Shown here: positions 11,433-22,279 of the stretch, one piece after another
Layout: every line of letters begins with the position of its first letter
Numbering within the stretch: the stretch's first letter is position 1
NCBI GenBank assembly: GCA_023634235.1
Contig: JAMKCF010000002.1
Span: forward strand, 10,067,591 to 10,131,590
Length of the DNA stretch: 64,000 bases
From: Pisaster brevispinus
Taxonomy: Eukaryota > Echinodermata > Asteroidea > Forcipulatida > Asteriidae
Direction of reading: 5' to 3'
Notes under the pieces: generated by a model
Database searches by the model: none
Told to the model about the DNA's origin: nothing
Seen by the model: the letters and a program-made list of their open reading frames with translations, nothing else
Position numbers and translations under genes: made by a program

Positions 11433-12964
11433 AATAGTGTTTATTGATGTAAATGGCATGATGGGTTGGTATTTCAGAAAACAGTTGATAGTTGTTAATC
11501 TCAGAGAACAATTTTCCTCTGAAATACTGTCAAGAAAAAACATTTGAAGACATCCCAAACAACCAAAAGTCGAAAAAGGGCAATCGGAATAAAATGGGTG
11601 TACGTATCGTTATCGACGCCACGTACTGGCACACACCTGCTATACTAGTAAAAATTAACATTCGAAGAAAACGGCGACTAAATGCTGAACGCTTTTTAAC
11701 ACATCGCTGTCCTTCAAAACGTTAGTGTGTTCAAATAGTTTTCTGACACTGGACACTTGATGCTTTGAACTTGATAAACATGTTGTTTCTAAATGTTTCA
11801 TGTGCAACATTTATAAGCAATAAAGGAAGAAAGGTTTGTGTTAGTTCATGAAACCGAAATAAAATCGAAACAGACATTTCCCATTTTCACGAAGAGAAAA
11901 AACAATGAAATGTTGCAATTTAATGACTAACAAGTAAAAACGAAGTGACACTTTCCACAGTAGTACAACACTATACGTGCTGTATGTGTTTTCCCCGTAC
12001 AAACGGGGTCCGTGCGCGCTTGGCCACACCCAAAGTTTGAGTCAAATCGTGATACCTTTTTTCCACATTTGAGTTTGGTGCGCGCATGTGTAATACAATG
12101 GAAATGCAACTTGTTTGTCAATTCGTGAAAATGGATTTTGTCGCTTTCGTGCAAAGGTCTGGCTGTATAATTACTGTAACTAAAAAAACAACCAAAGATC
12201 TTGAAGCTTTGAAAGTTCATGAAACGATAGGCCGTCTTGAGTATTATTTAAACATGTAAAACAATTAAACCGAAAAAAGTAATAATAATAAAATAGATGG
12301 GGAAAAAAACTAAACATGGATTTATACAGTATCAGTTCTTGGCGTCAGTGACGATTGTGACGTAAGCAAACCCCTGATAAAGTAGAAACTGATTTCTTTT
12401 TTATCACTAAGTATTGACCGTGAAATGGGATGACATTTTTCCAGGTTCTATTAATTGTTTTCTGTGTTGGTGGAGGTTGGTTATCGAAACAAGGTAGACC
12501 AATAACAACAGAACAGAACATAGCAGACGTTCTAGAAGAGGCCGCTGGGTATTTGAATATTTTCCTTGTTGTTCTGCTATTATCTTAATTGAACACTACG
12601 AATAATTTGTCAGTCATTTCCTTTCACACAACCATCCACAGTTTCGATGACAACATGAACATAATATTCACATTGATTAATTTGAATGGTCCTTGCTTAA
12701 GTTAAACTGATCGTTTTTGAAACCAATTACATACCGGTACTTACTATTACAAGTGATCACTAGAAAGGGGAATTTTACCAGATATTTTACAATAGGAAAC
12801 TTTTACTATTAGATTATAAAGTATATGCCTCATATTATTCAAAAACTCGTCACCAATTATTAGAAGAAAATGCCAGTGACCGCTTATCGCTTATGGATCA
12901 TAACGCCTTTGCTAACGTTCACTACAATGCCACTAAAGAACATTGTCTTCGGCTTTCTGTTTTA

Positions 12965-13165
12965 AGCTGGTGTTTTGTTGCTGGTGTTTTGTTGCTTCTT
13001 GTTGGGTGTTCTTACAACCTAGTTATATAAACTGAGCAAAACCCCCTGTGAGGTTTATGCTGCATTGTAACTACAGGAACAACACGCATGTTTTGTACAC
13101 GTTGCATTTTCTTTGATTTGCTGTTATTTGTTCTTGGTTATATTAAAACCCTAGCTGCTGTCTTC
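12965..13165 (+). pseudogene. Degraded N-terminal fragment of a further lectin (copy B)
   Basis: This is the counterpart of 5541-5745. It has the same duplicated signal-peptide core (12965-13020), the same early stop, and the same detached piece at about 13143-13163. It shows that a fourth lectin locus existed before the segmental duplication and had already decayed. Confidence 0.7.
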
Positions 13166-13643
13166 TTTATAATTACTCTATCTATATGCAAAATATGGAC
13201 AATCGCCTAAAGAAGATCATTTTCGGAAACAACTGTAAAATCCATCGTTGTGAAAACCCAAGCCATAAAATGATAATGCTATATTTTAAATGGTTCTCTC
13301 TATAGGTTATGCTGATTAAAATTCACCTCGTTTGGCCCTTGGGCTCTCGAGCGTCTTATTATCTGTCAGTGAAATCGTGCAGGACAGAGGAAGGTTAATC
13401 GATAGGGCAGTAATAAGTCCAAAATCGATAAAAGGGAAAATTACTAGAAAGTGTCGTGCTCGTGATTTTGATACCACAAGGACTTGTATTTAACTTGAGC
13501 TGCCTGTATTTGCATTCTGTCTCTAGTACCGCCACGTCGGCCGGCAACGAAACCTACACTATAGATTCAGCAAATATTTCCTAGAGATTTCTGTCGCATT
13601 GTTGACTATAATAATATTAGAGATACAAAAGTGCCTTCTAGTG

Positions 13644-14381
13644 ATGAATCTTGCTGGTGTATTGTTGCTTCTTGTTGGGTGTTATACAACCATGGCCGCT
13701 ATCTGCCCTACCGAATGGCAGCGATACGGCGAGTCATGCTATTTACTGATAACTCAACGTATGAACTGGACTGAGGCAAATGAGACCTGCGTCAAATCAA
13801 ATGCAGCTCTAGCTGTGCCTAACTCAAAGACTGAACAAACTTTTATCTGGTCGATGTTCGTGGGATTCTTCAATGGGAGTCAGCCAACTGGACATCTCTG
13901 GATCGGCTGTTATTTCAACCAGGAGTCTGGAGAATGGCAGCACTGTCCATTGAGGAACGTGTCTAACACCTATGAGAATTGGAAGGAAAATAACCCAGAG
14001 AGTAATGAGCCTGCCACGGATTGCGCTGCTATGAAAAAAAATAATGGTGGTCTATGGACAGACAGAAAGTGCAGCCGAGATGATTTTGCCGTCTGTGAGC
14101 TACAAGTTGACATCACCCCTCAGTCATTCTGCCTTCAGACTGGCCCCGATGGTCGCATCAAGTCCCAGTGCCTGGTTGGTCAGGTCATGAAGGAGCTACG
14201 GGCTGATGGTGTGGTGTCGTGCGGGAAGGCGTGCCGATCAGAGCCTCGATGTCGCTCCTTCAATCTGCTGACAAAGCAAGGTCCATGGAAGATGGTTTGT
14301 CAACTGAACAACGCGACTCGTCACGAAGCGCTTGATTTGTCAATGGTTGACGAAAAGAACTGCTACTTTTTTGATCTGTAG
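13644..14381 (+). CDS. Secreted C-type lectin with PAN/apple domain (lectin 3, diverged paralogue)
   Basis: A single exon encodes 245 residues. It starts with the same signal-peptide sequence as lectins 1 and 2 and has a long-form CTLD followed by PAN/apple. The CTLD is only about 55-60 percent identical to that of lectins 1 and 2, with a two-residue gap near residue 38 and a one-residue insertion near 82. The PAN domain is more than 80 percent identical. The WIG motif and the extra loop cysteine pair are kept. The sugar-site region reads ENNP in place of EPN, and WND is WTD. The ATG at 13644 is chosen because it aligns with the starts of the other lectins; the open frame extends 45 bp upstream without an ATG. 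Its copy A counterpart was deleted. A secreted recognition protein with different ligand specificity is the likely role (inference). Confidence 0.88.
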   Translation: MNLAGVLLLLVGCYTTMAAICPTEWQRYGESCYLLITQRMNWTEANETCVKSNAALAVPNSKTEQTFIWSMFVGFFNGSQPTGHLWIGCYFNQESGEWQHCPLRNVSNTYENWKENNPESNEPATDCAAMKKNNGGLWTDRKCSRDDFAVCELQVDITPQSFCLQTGPDGRIKSQCLVGQVMKELRADGVVSCGKACRSEPRCRSFNLLTKQGPWKMVCQLNNATRHEALDLSMVDEKNCYFFDL

Positions 14382-14842
14382 AAAACAAGAAACAATCGAT
14401 GTGTCGATGTTTGTAAATTTGCTCCTACTGAGTTCACTCGTCTAGAGATGCTTGTGTCAACGTTATAATTGTCTAATATAAAGTCATGTATTAAATTTGA
14501 AGATTTAAATTAACTTAAATTGGAATGTGTAAATTTAGGAGGAACAGTACACAGCTCGTAACTAGATTGGGTATTCCATGTAATACATTATTGGCTTTAA
14601 GACGAGAGACTTCATACCCATCCTCTAGTTTGCAATACAAACTTCTGAAAATGTCACCAAAATCACTGGTCACTTTTTAGTGAAAGCAACAAAAAGCAGG
14701 TGATGTTTTGTCAGGTTTTATTTTTGTGCATGTTTATCAAATATGGCTTATTTTGATTGCGGCAATTGCAAAAAGAAGACTAGACATTAAGTGTTTGTGA
14801 ACAAACACAAAGCTGTTCCGTTAAGTTGTGCTTTGATTAATC

Positions 14843-15290
14843 TCAAGTTCAATCTTCAATGCACAAAGGGTCTAAAACTGAAAAAAAAATGTAAATCGGT
14901 TGTGTAGTTCTTGAGATATGGTCCAACTTCCGGTTGACCCAGAAGTAAAGGTCAACATTGCGTCACAGTAACCCAAATTCAATCTTCAATGTTCAAAGGA
15001 TCTAATAACTAAAAAGAAATGGAACATGGGTTGTGTAGTTCTTGAGATATGGTCCCACTTCTGGTTGACCCGGAAGTAAAGGTTAACATGGGGTCACAGT
15101 AACCCAAGTTCAATCTTCAATGTTCAAAGGATCTAATAACTGAAAAGAAATGGAACATGGGTTGTGTAGTTCTTGAGATAATGGTCCCACTTCTGGTTGA
15201 CCCAGAAGTAAAGGTTAACATGGGGTCACGGTAACCCAAGTTCAATCTTCAATGCTCAATGAGTCTATAACTGAAACGAACTTGAAATGC
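14843..15290 (+). repeat. Tandem repeat, ~131-bp unit, about 3.4 copies
   Basis: Units begin near 14843, 14974, 15105 and 15237 with AAGTTCAATCTTCAATG. They share the words GGTTGTGTAGTTCTTGAGAT and GACCC(A/G)GAAGTAAAGGT. Units two and three are almost identical; the first and last are more diverged, as expected for a decaying array. Confidence 0.85.
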
Positions 15291-15539
15291 ACATAATTAT
15301 CGTTTCCAATCAGGCTCGTAGTCTTTGTTATATGAAAACTGTGCTGAAGGTAATAAATGCAAGAAACATTGAACGCTAGAGGGCGTGACACAACAATTCG
15401 ATTGCACATGCTCATTTATTTTGCAGGGTGATTGTGCAGAGCAAATGTTGCACTGAAGAGGCAATGTTTTTGATCACAAATGCAGTTGTGTTAACGTTTT
15501 TTTTACTCGAAATTTTGTTATCGAGGAACATGTCTCACA

Positions 15540-16280
15540 AGTTAGTATGCATACTAAGCCTGTGACGGTTACATGGTTAACCAACCGATCAACCAGTTAA
15601 ATGTTTACGTTTTTACGGTTCGGATAAGCGTAAAACAATTCAATCAAAAATTGCCGCGAAATATTGACTATAATAATTGCCCAGTTACATGAAGTACAAA
15701 ACACGCCCACGAGCCAAAATTCTCTGCTAACCCCTGAAATACGCTTAACGTAAGCACGGAAGTCTCTGCTGCCGTAAGCGTTGATTCTTTGCTTTTGGTA
15801 AGCAGAGCCATGAAATTGGGCCTGGGTCTCACAACTTAGTGGATAAAGTGAACTACCCCTCATTTAAACGAATGAGCCCAATTACATGGCTCTGGTTACT
15901 GCCGAAATCTATGCTTACGGCCATCATTCTCCGCTTATTTTGCAAGCGTTGAATTTCTGCGCTAGCTGTGTAAGCGAAGAATGCCTAGTTACGTGAAGTA
16001 CACACGAGAAAAAGCCGAAATTCTCAGCTAACTCCGGAAATACGCTTGACGTAAGCACGGAATTCTCTGCTTCCGTTTCCGTAAGCATCGATTCTTTGCT
16101 TACGGTAAGCAGAGTCATGACATTGGGTCCAGGTCACACAAGTTAGTACGCAAACCACACAAGACTGTATATCATGGAATAGGTCCCACAATTTAGTACG
16201 TAAAGCAATCACACCACAGGTCTCACAATTTAGTAAGTAAAGCGACAAATCAGTGGTCTCACAAGTCAGTAAGTAAAGAT
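15540..16280. repeat. Cluster of direct and palindromic repeats
   Basis: A ~125-bp unit is repeated at about 15700-15828 and 16008-16132 (both contain ACGTAAGCACGGAA and end near TAAGCAGAG(C/T)CATGA). Between them an inverted piece begins GCCCAATTACATGGCTCTG at 15878. A short word, GTCTCACAAgTTAGTA, recurs near 15532, 15826, 16130, 16182, 16220 and 16257. The layout suggests nested, partly palindromic MITE copies. Confidence 0.6.
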
Positions 16281-17151
16281 TGGTCTATGCTGTTGTATTA
16301 AAATTGTAATTGTAAAAAAAATTATTTTTAATATCGTGTATGTAATTGTTGTTACGATAAAAAATTAAATGCGGTATAACTTAATAAGTTAGTACATCAC
16401 ACGAACTACCACTCTTATCAAGGAATTATGAATTCGAAACGAATTATGAATTCGAAACGAAATATTAATTCAAAACAAATTATATATTTGTTACTACGCC
16501 TGCTTTCCACTGATAACATCTCAGTGCATGCCACAACAGGGCTTTAGTAGCACATAATAATTGTTGGTAGACGATTTAAATTTTGGTCTATGCTATTGTA
16601 CTAACATTTGTTGTGTCTTTTTAATACTGAATGTTTTTGTTGGGCTAAAATAGTAAATATTGGATATGACTTTATTGTTAATTTTGGCTCTTCATGCACA
16701 GCCATGAAAAATGTATTTTTTCTTGTCTACAATTTTCCCCATTCAGCTACAATTCGAGCCTCATTGCAACCCCCAATAGGTTTGTTGTTTGCTACATAGA
16801 GTGATTTCCCGAAGTAATGCATTCGCACAAGAACCTTAAAAACGTAGCCTTGTTTCCTTCACGATTGAGCTTCAAGTAATGCGTTTGCATAAGAAAGCTA
16901 AAAGATCGTTTTCCGGTGAACGGGACCCAAGCGCGGACAACTCTGCCACGCGGGCAACATCGTTCCACACACGGCGTTCTTTTTTTCTACGTTCACGCTG
17001 CTGATACCTGAGTAACGATAAGATCTGAGCGGACACACGACGCTCTGCGCTGAGAGCAAGACAAATTCTTCTCGATTCTTGTGAATGAAAGTAGACTTGT
17101 GTTAGTCGGCGCAGGAATGACTCTTTATAATACAGTCTACATACAAACAAC

Positions 17152-17671
17152 GCTAAAACCATAGAGTTATATATAGGAACTAGAGAGCGCACTAGCCTAG
17201 GTACGCGGCCCGACAAGGGCAGCGCGGCGGCCATTTCTTAAGTAGTCAAAAACAACGTCTAAACTATTTGTGCGTGTTGCAACAGAGCAATGGTTAACAA
17301 TGAAAGGGTTTACTGTGAAATTTATGAATGCCAGTGAAGACCGTTTATAGTACTAAATAATTCCCGAATAAATATAATATTTTAGAACAATATTCCTTCA
17401 CTTTGGACAATAAATCGTGATCGTGGCATGTGTGTGTTCATCTTCTATTGAAATAAATAACCTAAACCTCACGAAACAACTTTAATACAGCCGCTTTTTT
17501 GTATAGACCGCATTGGCCTAATGTGTATTTAGCAAGCACACCGCGTAATTCGTATTCAATGTTGCCATCGTACAAAATGGCGCGCGTGTCTCCTTGCGGT
17601 CCCGTCGCGTTTGTGCACGTAGCATTACCAGTGCGCCCTCTAGTTCCTATATATAACTCTATGGCTAAAAC
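17152..17671. mobile_element. hAT-like non-autonomous element with 8-bp target duplication
   Basis: The element spans 17160-17663. Its termini are inverted repeats of about 34 bp with one mismatch, starting CATAGAGTTATATATAGG and continuing through ACTAGAG(A/G)GCGCACT. It is flanked by an exact 8-bp direct repeat, GCTAAAAC (17152-17159 and 17664-17671). An 8-bp duplication is typical of hAT and P superfamilies. No transposase is encoded in the ~500 bp, so movement would need a partner element. Confidence 0.85.
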
Positions 17672-18410
17672 CCGGGTCACAAATGGGTAGGACTCGATCA
17701 AGTTTCAAAAGAGCAAGCAAGAGCGCCGTTAAACTCGTATAGCGCCCTCAATTGTTAATTTTTTTTAGAGTTTGACTCCTTTTTTATTTTTTATTTATAA
17801 ACTCACAGATTATAGGCAAAGTACCCGTGGCGTTAAATTTGCCTGATAATTTTGGTTTTTTTTTACTGACAATGTTTTGATAAGTTTTAATGCTTTTAAA
17901 CTGAAGGTCAATAAAATCTTACTTGTTTTAAGAGAGTTTGTGTAACCTAGGACGTTAAATATGAGCTTAATTGAAAAATTATTTTTCTAGAAGTCAGATT
18001 TGTTTTCACTATCTCCATGTGTTTTGTACACGGGCGAAAACGCGCAATAAATGACGTCATTGTGACGTCGTTCAACATTTTAGGCCGGAAAGCACATCTA
18101 CAGTACCCCAGAAGTCCAAAACTGAAAACAGTTTGACGATCGAGGGTACCCTTTTTGAGATTTGGTGCTAACAAGGTTGGCTAATTAAATATTCACCTCG
18201 CTGTTAAGTTACTAATTAATTAAGAATTTTAACATTTATTACATTTAGAGTTAAGTTTATGTTCTAAGCTTCAATTTGATATATGATCTAACTCTTTTAT
18301 ATTTACGCTCTAGGATATTAGGCTTAAAGAAAAAAACCTGTGTAAATGCTATGGGATTTAGGCGGAAACAAATGTATAAGAAAAATAATAAAAATCTCGA
18401 CGAAAACAAT

Positions 18411-18440
18411 AGCTGTTCCGACAGCTAGGTCGGAACAGCT
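18411..18440. repeat. 30-bp palindrome at the right edge of the copy B interruption
   Basis: Twelve-base perfect arms (AGCTGTTCCGAC and GTCGGAACAGCT) surround a six-base centre. The first ten bases also occur at 14811-14820 near the left edge, so the word may mark the ends of one element. It could also be an independent hairpin. Confidence 0.6.
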
Positions 18441-18442
18441 AA

Positions 18443-18895
18443 AAAAAGAAGAAGAAAAAAAACCACACAACACACTCAAGGTGAAATTCAGATTCAACTG
18501 CTTTTTCCTCGACAGTTTTTCAAATAGAGCAATTTCTCTAGATGATGGTAGTGGTATGAATTTTTAATCAGTGAGCTATTAGATTGAAACTGATCGTTGT
18601 ATTTGGTAATTTGCAATCCTGAACTTGGTATCTTTAAACACGAATGTCTTTTTAAAATACCGAGAGAGAAAATAAAAAAAAAACACCTTTTCACACAGCA
18701 TGGTAGATTTGTTGGAATTTGTCAGTGCTTAATTTTTCTTGTTAAAATGTTTAATAATGTGCAGTTTAATTTATGTTCGATGGTAAATATGAATTTCTTG
18801 GTTTAGTTTGCAAAAAAAAAGGACAAATATTTGGTTCCAAATGATACTTCAATAAAATCAAAACACGACGTGAAAAATGTAATTCGATGCCATTT
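18443..18895 (+). repeat. Segmental duplication, copy B (second part)
   Basis: This matches 6572-6980 of copy A, for example TCAACTGCTTTTT and GTTGGAATTTGTCAGTGCTT, with many small indels. It completes copy B after the interruption. Confidence 0.85.
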
Positions 18896-19844
18896 TTTTA
18901 TTTATTTATTTTTTTTTTGGGGGGGGGGATTTTCTTTTTTAATCATTTGGTAATTTTGAAGTGAAGTAATACAGTCTATCGAGTCTATTATGGGATGATG
19001 TTCAGTTCCTTGACAAGGTAGACTGGTTCCCTGTCTATCCGTCAGGGTAGTGACAGGCATTGATATTAGATTTCTGGTGAGGGGGGCAGCCACTGAACTC
19101 ACCGATTTGATGAGAAACCATGAACACTCAAACTAATTTGCACACTTATGGAACTAACGCTTTGTATGCAAAACATGCCTTTATTGACTATTGAACTGAA
19201 CATAACATGTTTATAAACTATAATCACTTTAAAAACGCTCGAACGTGTTATATTATTATTTAAGGAGATAAACACTTAAAGTTTAAATATTGTACGCTCC
19301 ATCTTTAGTACCGGTGTGACAGGAGATTCTGCGCCCCCCCCCCCCGGAGATTCTGTCCCCCATGCGGAGAATTGTGTAGCATTTTCGTCTGGTAGCGCCC
19401 TCTCTTGCACCATCTTCCTTCAGCCCATGTTAGGTATGGGGGGAAACACACAAACTCGCACAAGATTTTTCTTACAGAGATATATACACATATATACTGA
19501 TGTACTTTTTAGCTGCTTGTGTATGTATCAAGGGCCCCCAAAGGAGAACACCTCATTGAAAACTGATGGAGCTACCCTGGTTAAATAAAACAAAAATAAA
19601 TCAATGTACCATAGGCAGTGTCCTGGCTAACGTTTTAGGGGCTCGCCACAAAAACGACCAGATGATCACACCATACTTCCCATTGAGGTGTACCAAACAA
19701 TCTCACCACGAAAAACTACCGCCCTCTTGGGACATATCTACTTTCAATGTAAAAACCCGTTCCATGTTTGTTTTAGGAAACGTAATTAATCTTTCTGCAC
19801 AATCAAAATGGTGAACAGTTTTTGCAAGAAAACATATCTCAAAT
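18896..19844. other. Spacer with T/G low-complexity tract and a GGAGATTCTGTCCCC repeat
   Basis: A T-rich run followed by nine or more G lies at 18896-18928. Near 19312-19375 the words GGAGATTCTG and a long C run match, on the opposite strand, the repeat at 63640-63835. No gene is supported. Confidence 0.5.
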
Positions 19845-19966
19845 AGTTGAGGCTTGGTCGGTGACTTTTATGGTGTGCAAACTCTGGTTGATCTAGTTTG
19901 GCTCTCTCGCAAATAGCACCTGGGTTTGGAAGCAGTTATATCAAACATAGTAGGCCTGCTCGGGCT
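19845..19966 (+). repeat. Direct repeat pair around a MITE, left copy
   Basis: These ~120 bp recur at 20277-20401 (shared words TCGCAAATA(G/A)CACC and TATATCAAACATAGTAG). The GGGCCC MITE and about 110 bp lie between the two. The right copy is slightly longer. Confidence 0.75.
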
Positions 19967-19974
19967 TAGGACAT

Positions 19975-20164
19975 GGGCCCAATTTCATAGAACTACGCAC
20001 AACAATTTGCTAAAGCACAATACAATTTTGCTTACCAGAATAAGGTTACCAGCCAAAGTACCGTGTCACGTGTACAATTTGTGACTGGTATCCTGCTCAT
20101 TTCTGCTTAGCATGAAACTGTTGAGCATTATTTTCTGCTTAAGCAGCTCTATGAAATTGGGCCC
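19975..20164. mobile_element. GGGCCC-ended palindromic MITE, copy 1
   Basis: The ends are GGGCCCAATTTCATAGA and its inverted complement, and the element as a whole is weakly palindromic. The inner words TAAGGTTACCAGCC and ACTGGTATCCTGCT are shared with copies at 41121, 59985 and 61171. No protein is encoded. Confidence 0.85.
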
Positions 20165-20276
20165 TGATACGGTCGTACTCGTACTCGAGTGCGTAGTTTT
20201 GTGTACACCCATCACACAATATGTTTGGCCTACTCACTTCATACTCACTCGTACCGATCATTGCAAAGAGTACATG

Positions 20277-20401
20277 CTTGGTAGGTGACTTTCATGTTGT
20301 GCAAAAATCTGGTTGTTCTAGTTTGGCTCACTCGCAAATAACACCCGGGTTTGGAAACGCTAGTTATATCAAACATAGTAGTAGGCCTACTGGGACTAAG
20401 G
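20277..20401 (+). repeat. Direct repeat pair around a MITE, right copy
   Basis: This is the partner of 19845-19966, about 85 percent identical by eye. Confidence 0.75.
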
Positions 20402-21630
20402 ATGATCAGTCATGAGCCTACTCGTATTCGAGCACGTGTTGTGTGCACTCCCATCATACATACACAAAAATACATGTTTGCATACTCACTTCATACTCAC
20501 TGCAATAGGTACAACTCTTACTAAAATGTAATCCAACTTTAAATTTTGTACTCAGTATAGGCCTGTTTATGATTTCTTACTCAAAGCATTATTGACCAAA
20601 AGTACGGCTCATTTCAAAATAATGTTGTCCTTCAATCAATAGCTAATCAAAATACATGTATATAATGTATATGTTGCGTGTGTAGGATACAGATACATTG
20701 TACACGTATATATGCCCTACATAATATACATGTACATTTTACAGTCCATGTGTACTTGATTCATTGAAAAGACCAGGCGGCAGATTTAGTCGTCTATTAT
20801 TTGATTCTAAACTGACTGCAGGCAGTTTCTTGAGTGAACAGGTTTTAGGTCTACAGCTAAATACAAACATGGTAGTAGGTGCTAATGGTAATTTGTCACA
20901 AATTGTAACATTGAAAGCAAGCTTTTAGACGAACAATTATTTTGTCCACATGAAAACCCCGCGTGAATATAGCGACATACAATTACCAAAAAAGCCACAT
21001 AATCGTCGTTGTCAAGGCAACGCATGTGAAATAAGCCTCGGGCTACACTCTACTGACGAGAAAATGTGGCGTGATGCGTGTTGAATGAGCACCACGTGAC
21101 CACAAGGTCAACGTCACACGAGAACAGCACAACCGACGGTGTGGGACGACGCTGTAATCGGTGCTTGCTGTTATCACGATTTGGAGATAATGGTATAACA
21201 AAAATACACCGGACATAGTGAGTGCAAACAATTATATAAAAGTGTGTTGACCCTGCAGCTGTCATTTCGAGACATAACCAGTTCAGGGTAGTAGCAGTAT
21301 TGAAATAATTTGTACAACTAATTTAGAATAAAAGGAAATTTAGTTGCAAGAGGTAACAAAATAAACGTAAAACAATTGAGACGATTGTCTCCATTTGGGA
21401 GGCAAAGTATTAAAATATGGTATTTTGTCACGATTTCCCGATAAAGAAGGCATATTTTTATAAAATGTTAAATTGTATTGCATGAAATGAAATACAACGA
21501 GAGAATAAGAAAAAAATATGCCGCGTGGAAGCCTCTGAACAGAAAACCGGGTGGGAATATTGACCCAGGTCCCGGGGGGACCCATGGATCAAGCTGATCC
21601 GGGAAATGGTTAAAAATGGAATTTTTACTC
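20402..21630. other. Spacer without recognisable gene
   Basis: The DNA is AT-rich with a short TATATGTA-rich stretch near 20655-20735. The last ~90 bp (from about 21540) contains GGGTGGGAATATTGACCC-type words that resemble degenerate flanks of the following minisatellite. No gene is supported. Confidence 0.5.
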
Positions 21631-22279
21631 GGATTCCGGGTCAGTTTGGACGCGATTCCTGTGCCATTATGACACTGATTCCGGGTCAGTTTGGACGCGA
21701 TTCCTGTGCCATTATGACACTGATTCCAGGTCAGTTTGGACGTGATTCCTGTGCCATTATGACACTGATTCCGGGTCAGTTTGGACGCGATTCCTGTGCC
21801 ATTATGACACTGATTCTGCGTCAGTTTGGACGTGATTCCTGTGCCATTATGACACTGATTCCGGGTCAGTTTGGACGCGATTCCTGTGCCATTATGACAC
21901 TGATATTGGGTCAGTTTGGACGCGATTTCTGTGCCATTATGACACTGATTCCAGGTCAGTTTGGACGCGATTCCTGTGCCATTATGACACTGATTCCAGG
22001 TCAGTTTGGATGCGATTCCTGTACCATTATGACACTGATTCTGCGTCAGTTTGGACGCGATTCCTGTGTCATTATGACACTGATTCCTGGTCAGTTTGGA
22101 CGCGATTCCTATGCCATTATGACACTGATTCCTGGTCAGTTTGGACGCGATTCCTATGCCATTATGACACTGATTCCGGGTCAGTTTGGACGCGATTCCT
22201 GTGCCATTAGGACACTGATTCCGGGTCAGTTTGGACGCGATTCCTATGCCATTAGGACACTGATTCCGGGTCAGTTTGA
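21631..22279. repeat. 45-bp minisatellite, about 14 units
   Basis: A unit containing CCGGGTCAGTTTGGACGCG and CATTATGACACTGATT repeats with an exact 45-bp period for about 14.4 copies, with scattered point changes and no indels. Because 45 is a multiple of three and the unit lacks stops in several frames, long open frames appear on both strands (229 and 284 residues). They have no other coding features and are best read as a by-product of the repeat. Confidence 0.95.

Larger units (their letters stand above)
9065..14778 (+). repeat. Segmental duplication, copy B (first part)
   Basis: This is homologous to copy A (1605-about 6570) in the same orientation. It keeps the paralogous lectin that copy A has lost. 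Homology breaks at about 14778, where 3.66 kb of unrelated DNA is present, and resumes at 18443. Confidence 0.88.
14779..18442. mobile_element. 3.66-kb interruption of copy B, composite repeat block
   Basis: Copy A runs straight through this site, but copy B is interrupted here. The interruption is flanked by AAAAAGAAG on both sides (14770-14778 and 18443-18451), a possible 9-bp target duplication in a simple-sequence context. It contains four ~131-bp tandem units, a palindromic repeat cluster, a hAT-like element with its own duplication, and a 30-bp perfect-arm palindrome at the right edge. No transposase or reverse transcriptase coding sequence is visible. It may be a composite of nested insertions, or copy A may have lost the block. 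Confidence 0.5.

Noticed and set aside
13599..13643. A 15-codon N-terminal extension of lectin 3
   Set aside because: It would have to start at TTG. The first ATG is 13644, which aligns with the other lectins and directly begins the signal peptide.
16872..17234. 120-residue minus-strand open frame
   Set aside because: It runs across the left end of the hAT-like element at 17160 and has no conserved motif.
14779..18442. A Helitron as the cause of the copy B interruption
   Set aside because: A palindrome near a CTAA-like right end looked suggestive. The left end does not begin TC, the insertion is not between A and T, and a 9-bp direct repeat flanks it, none of which fits Helitrons.
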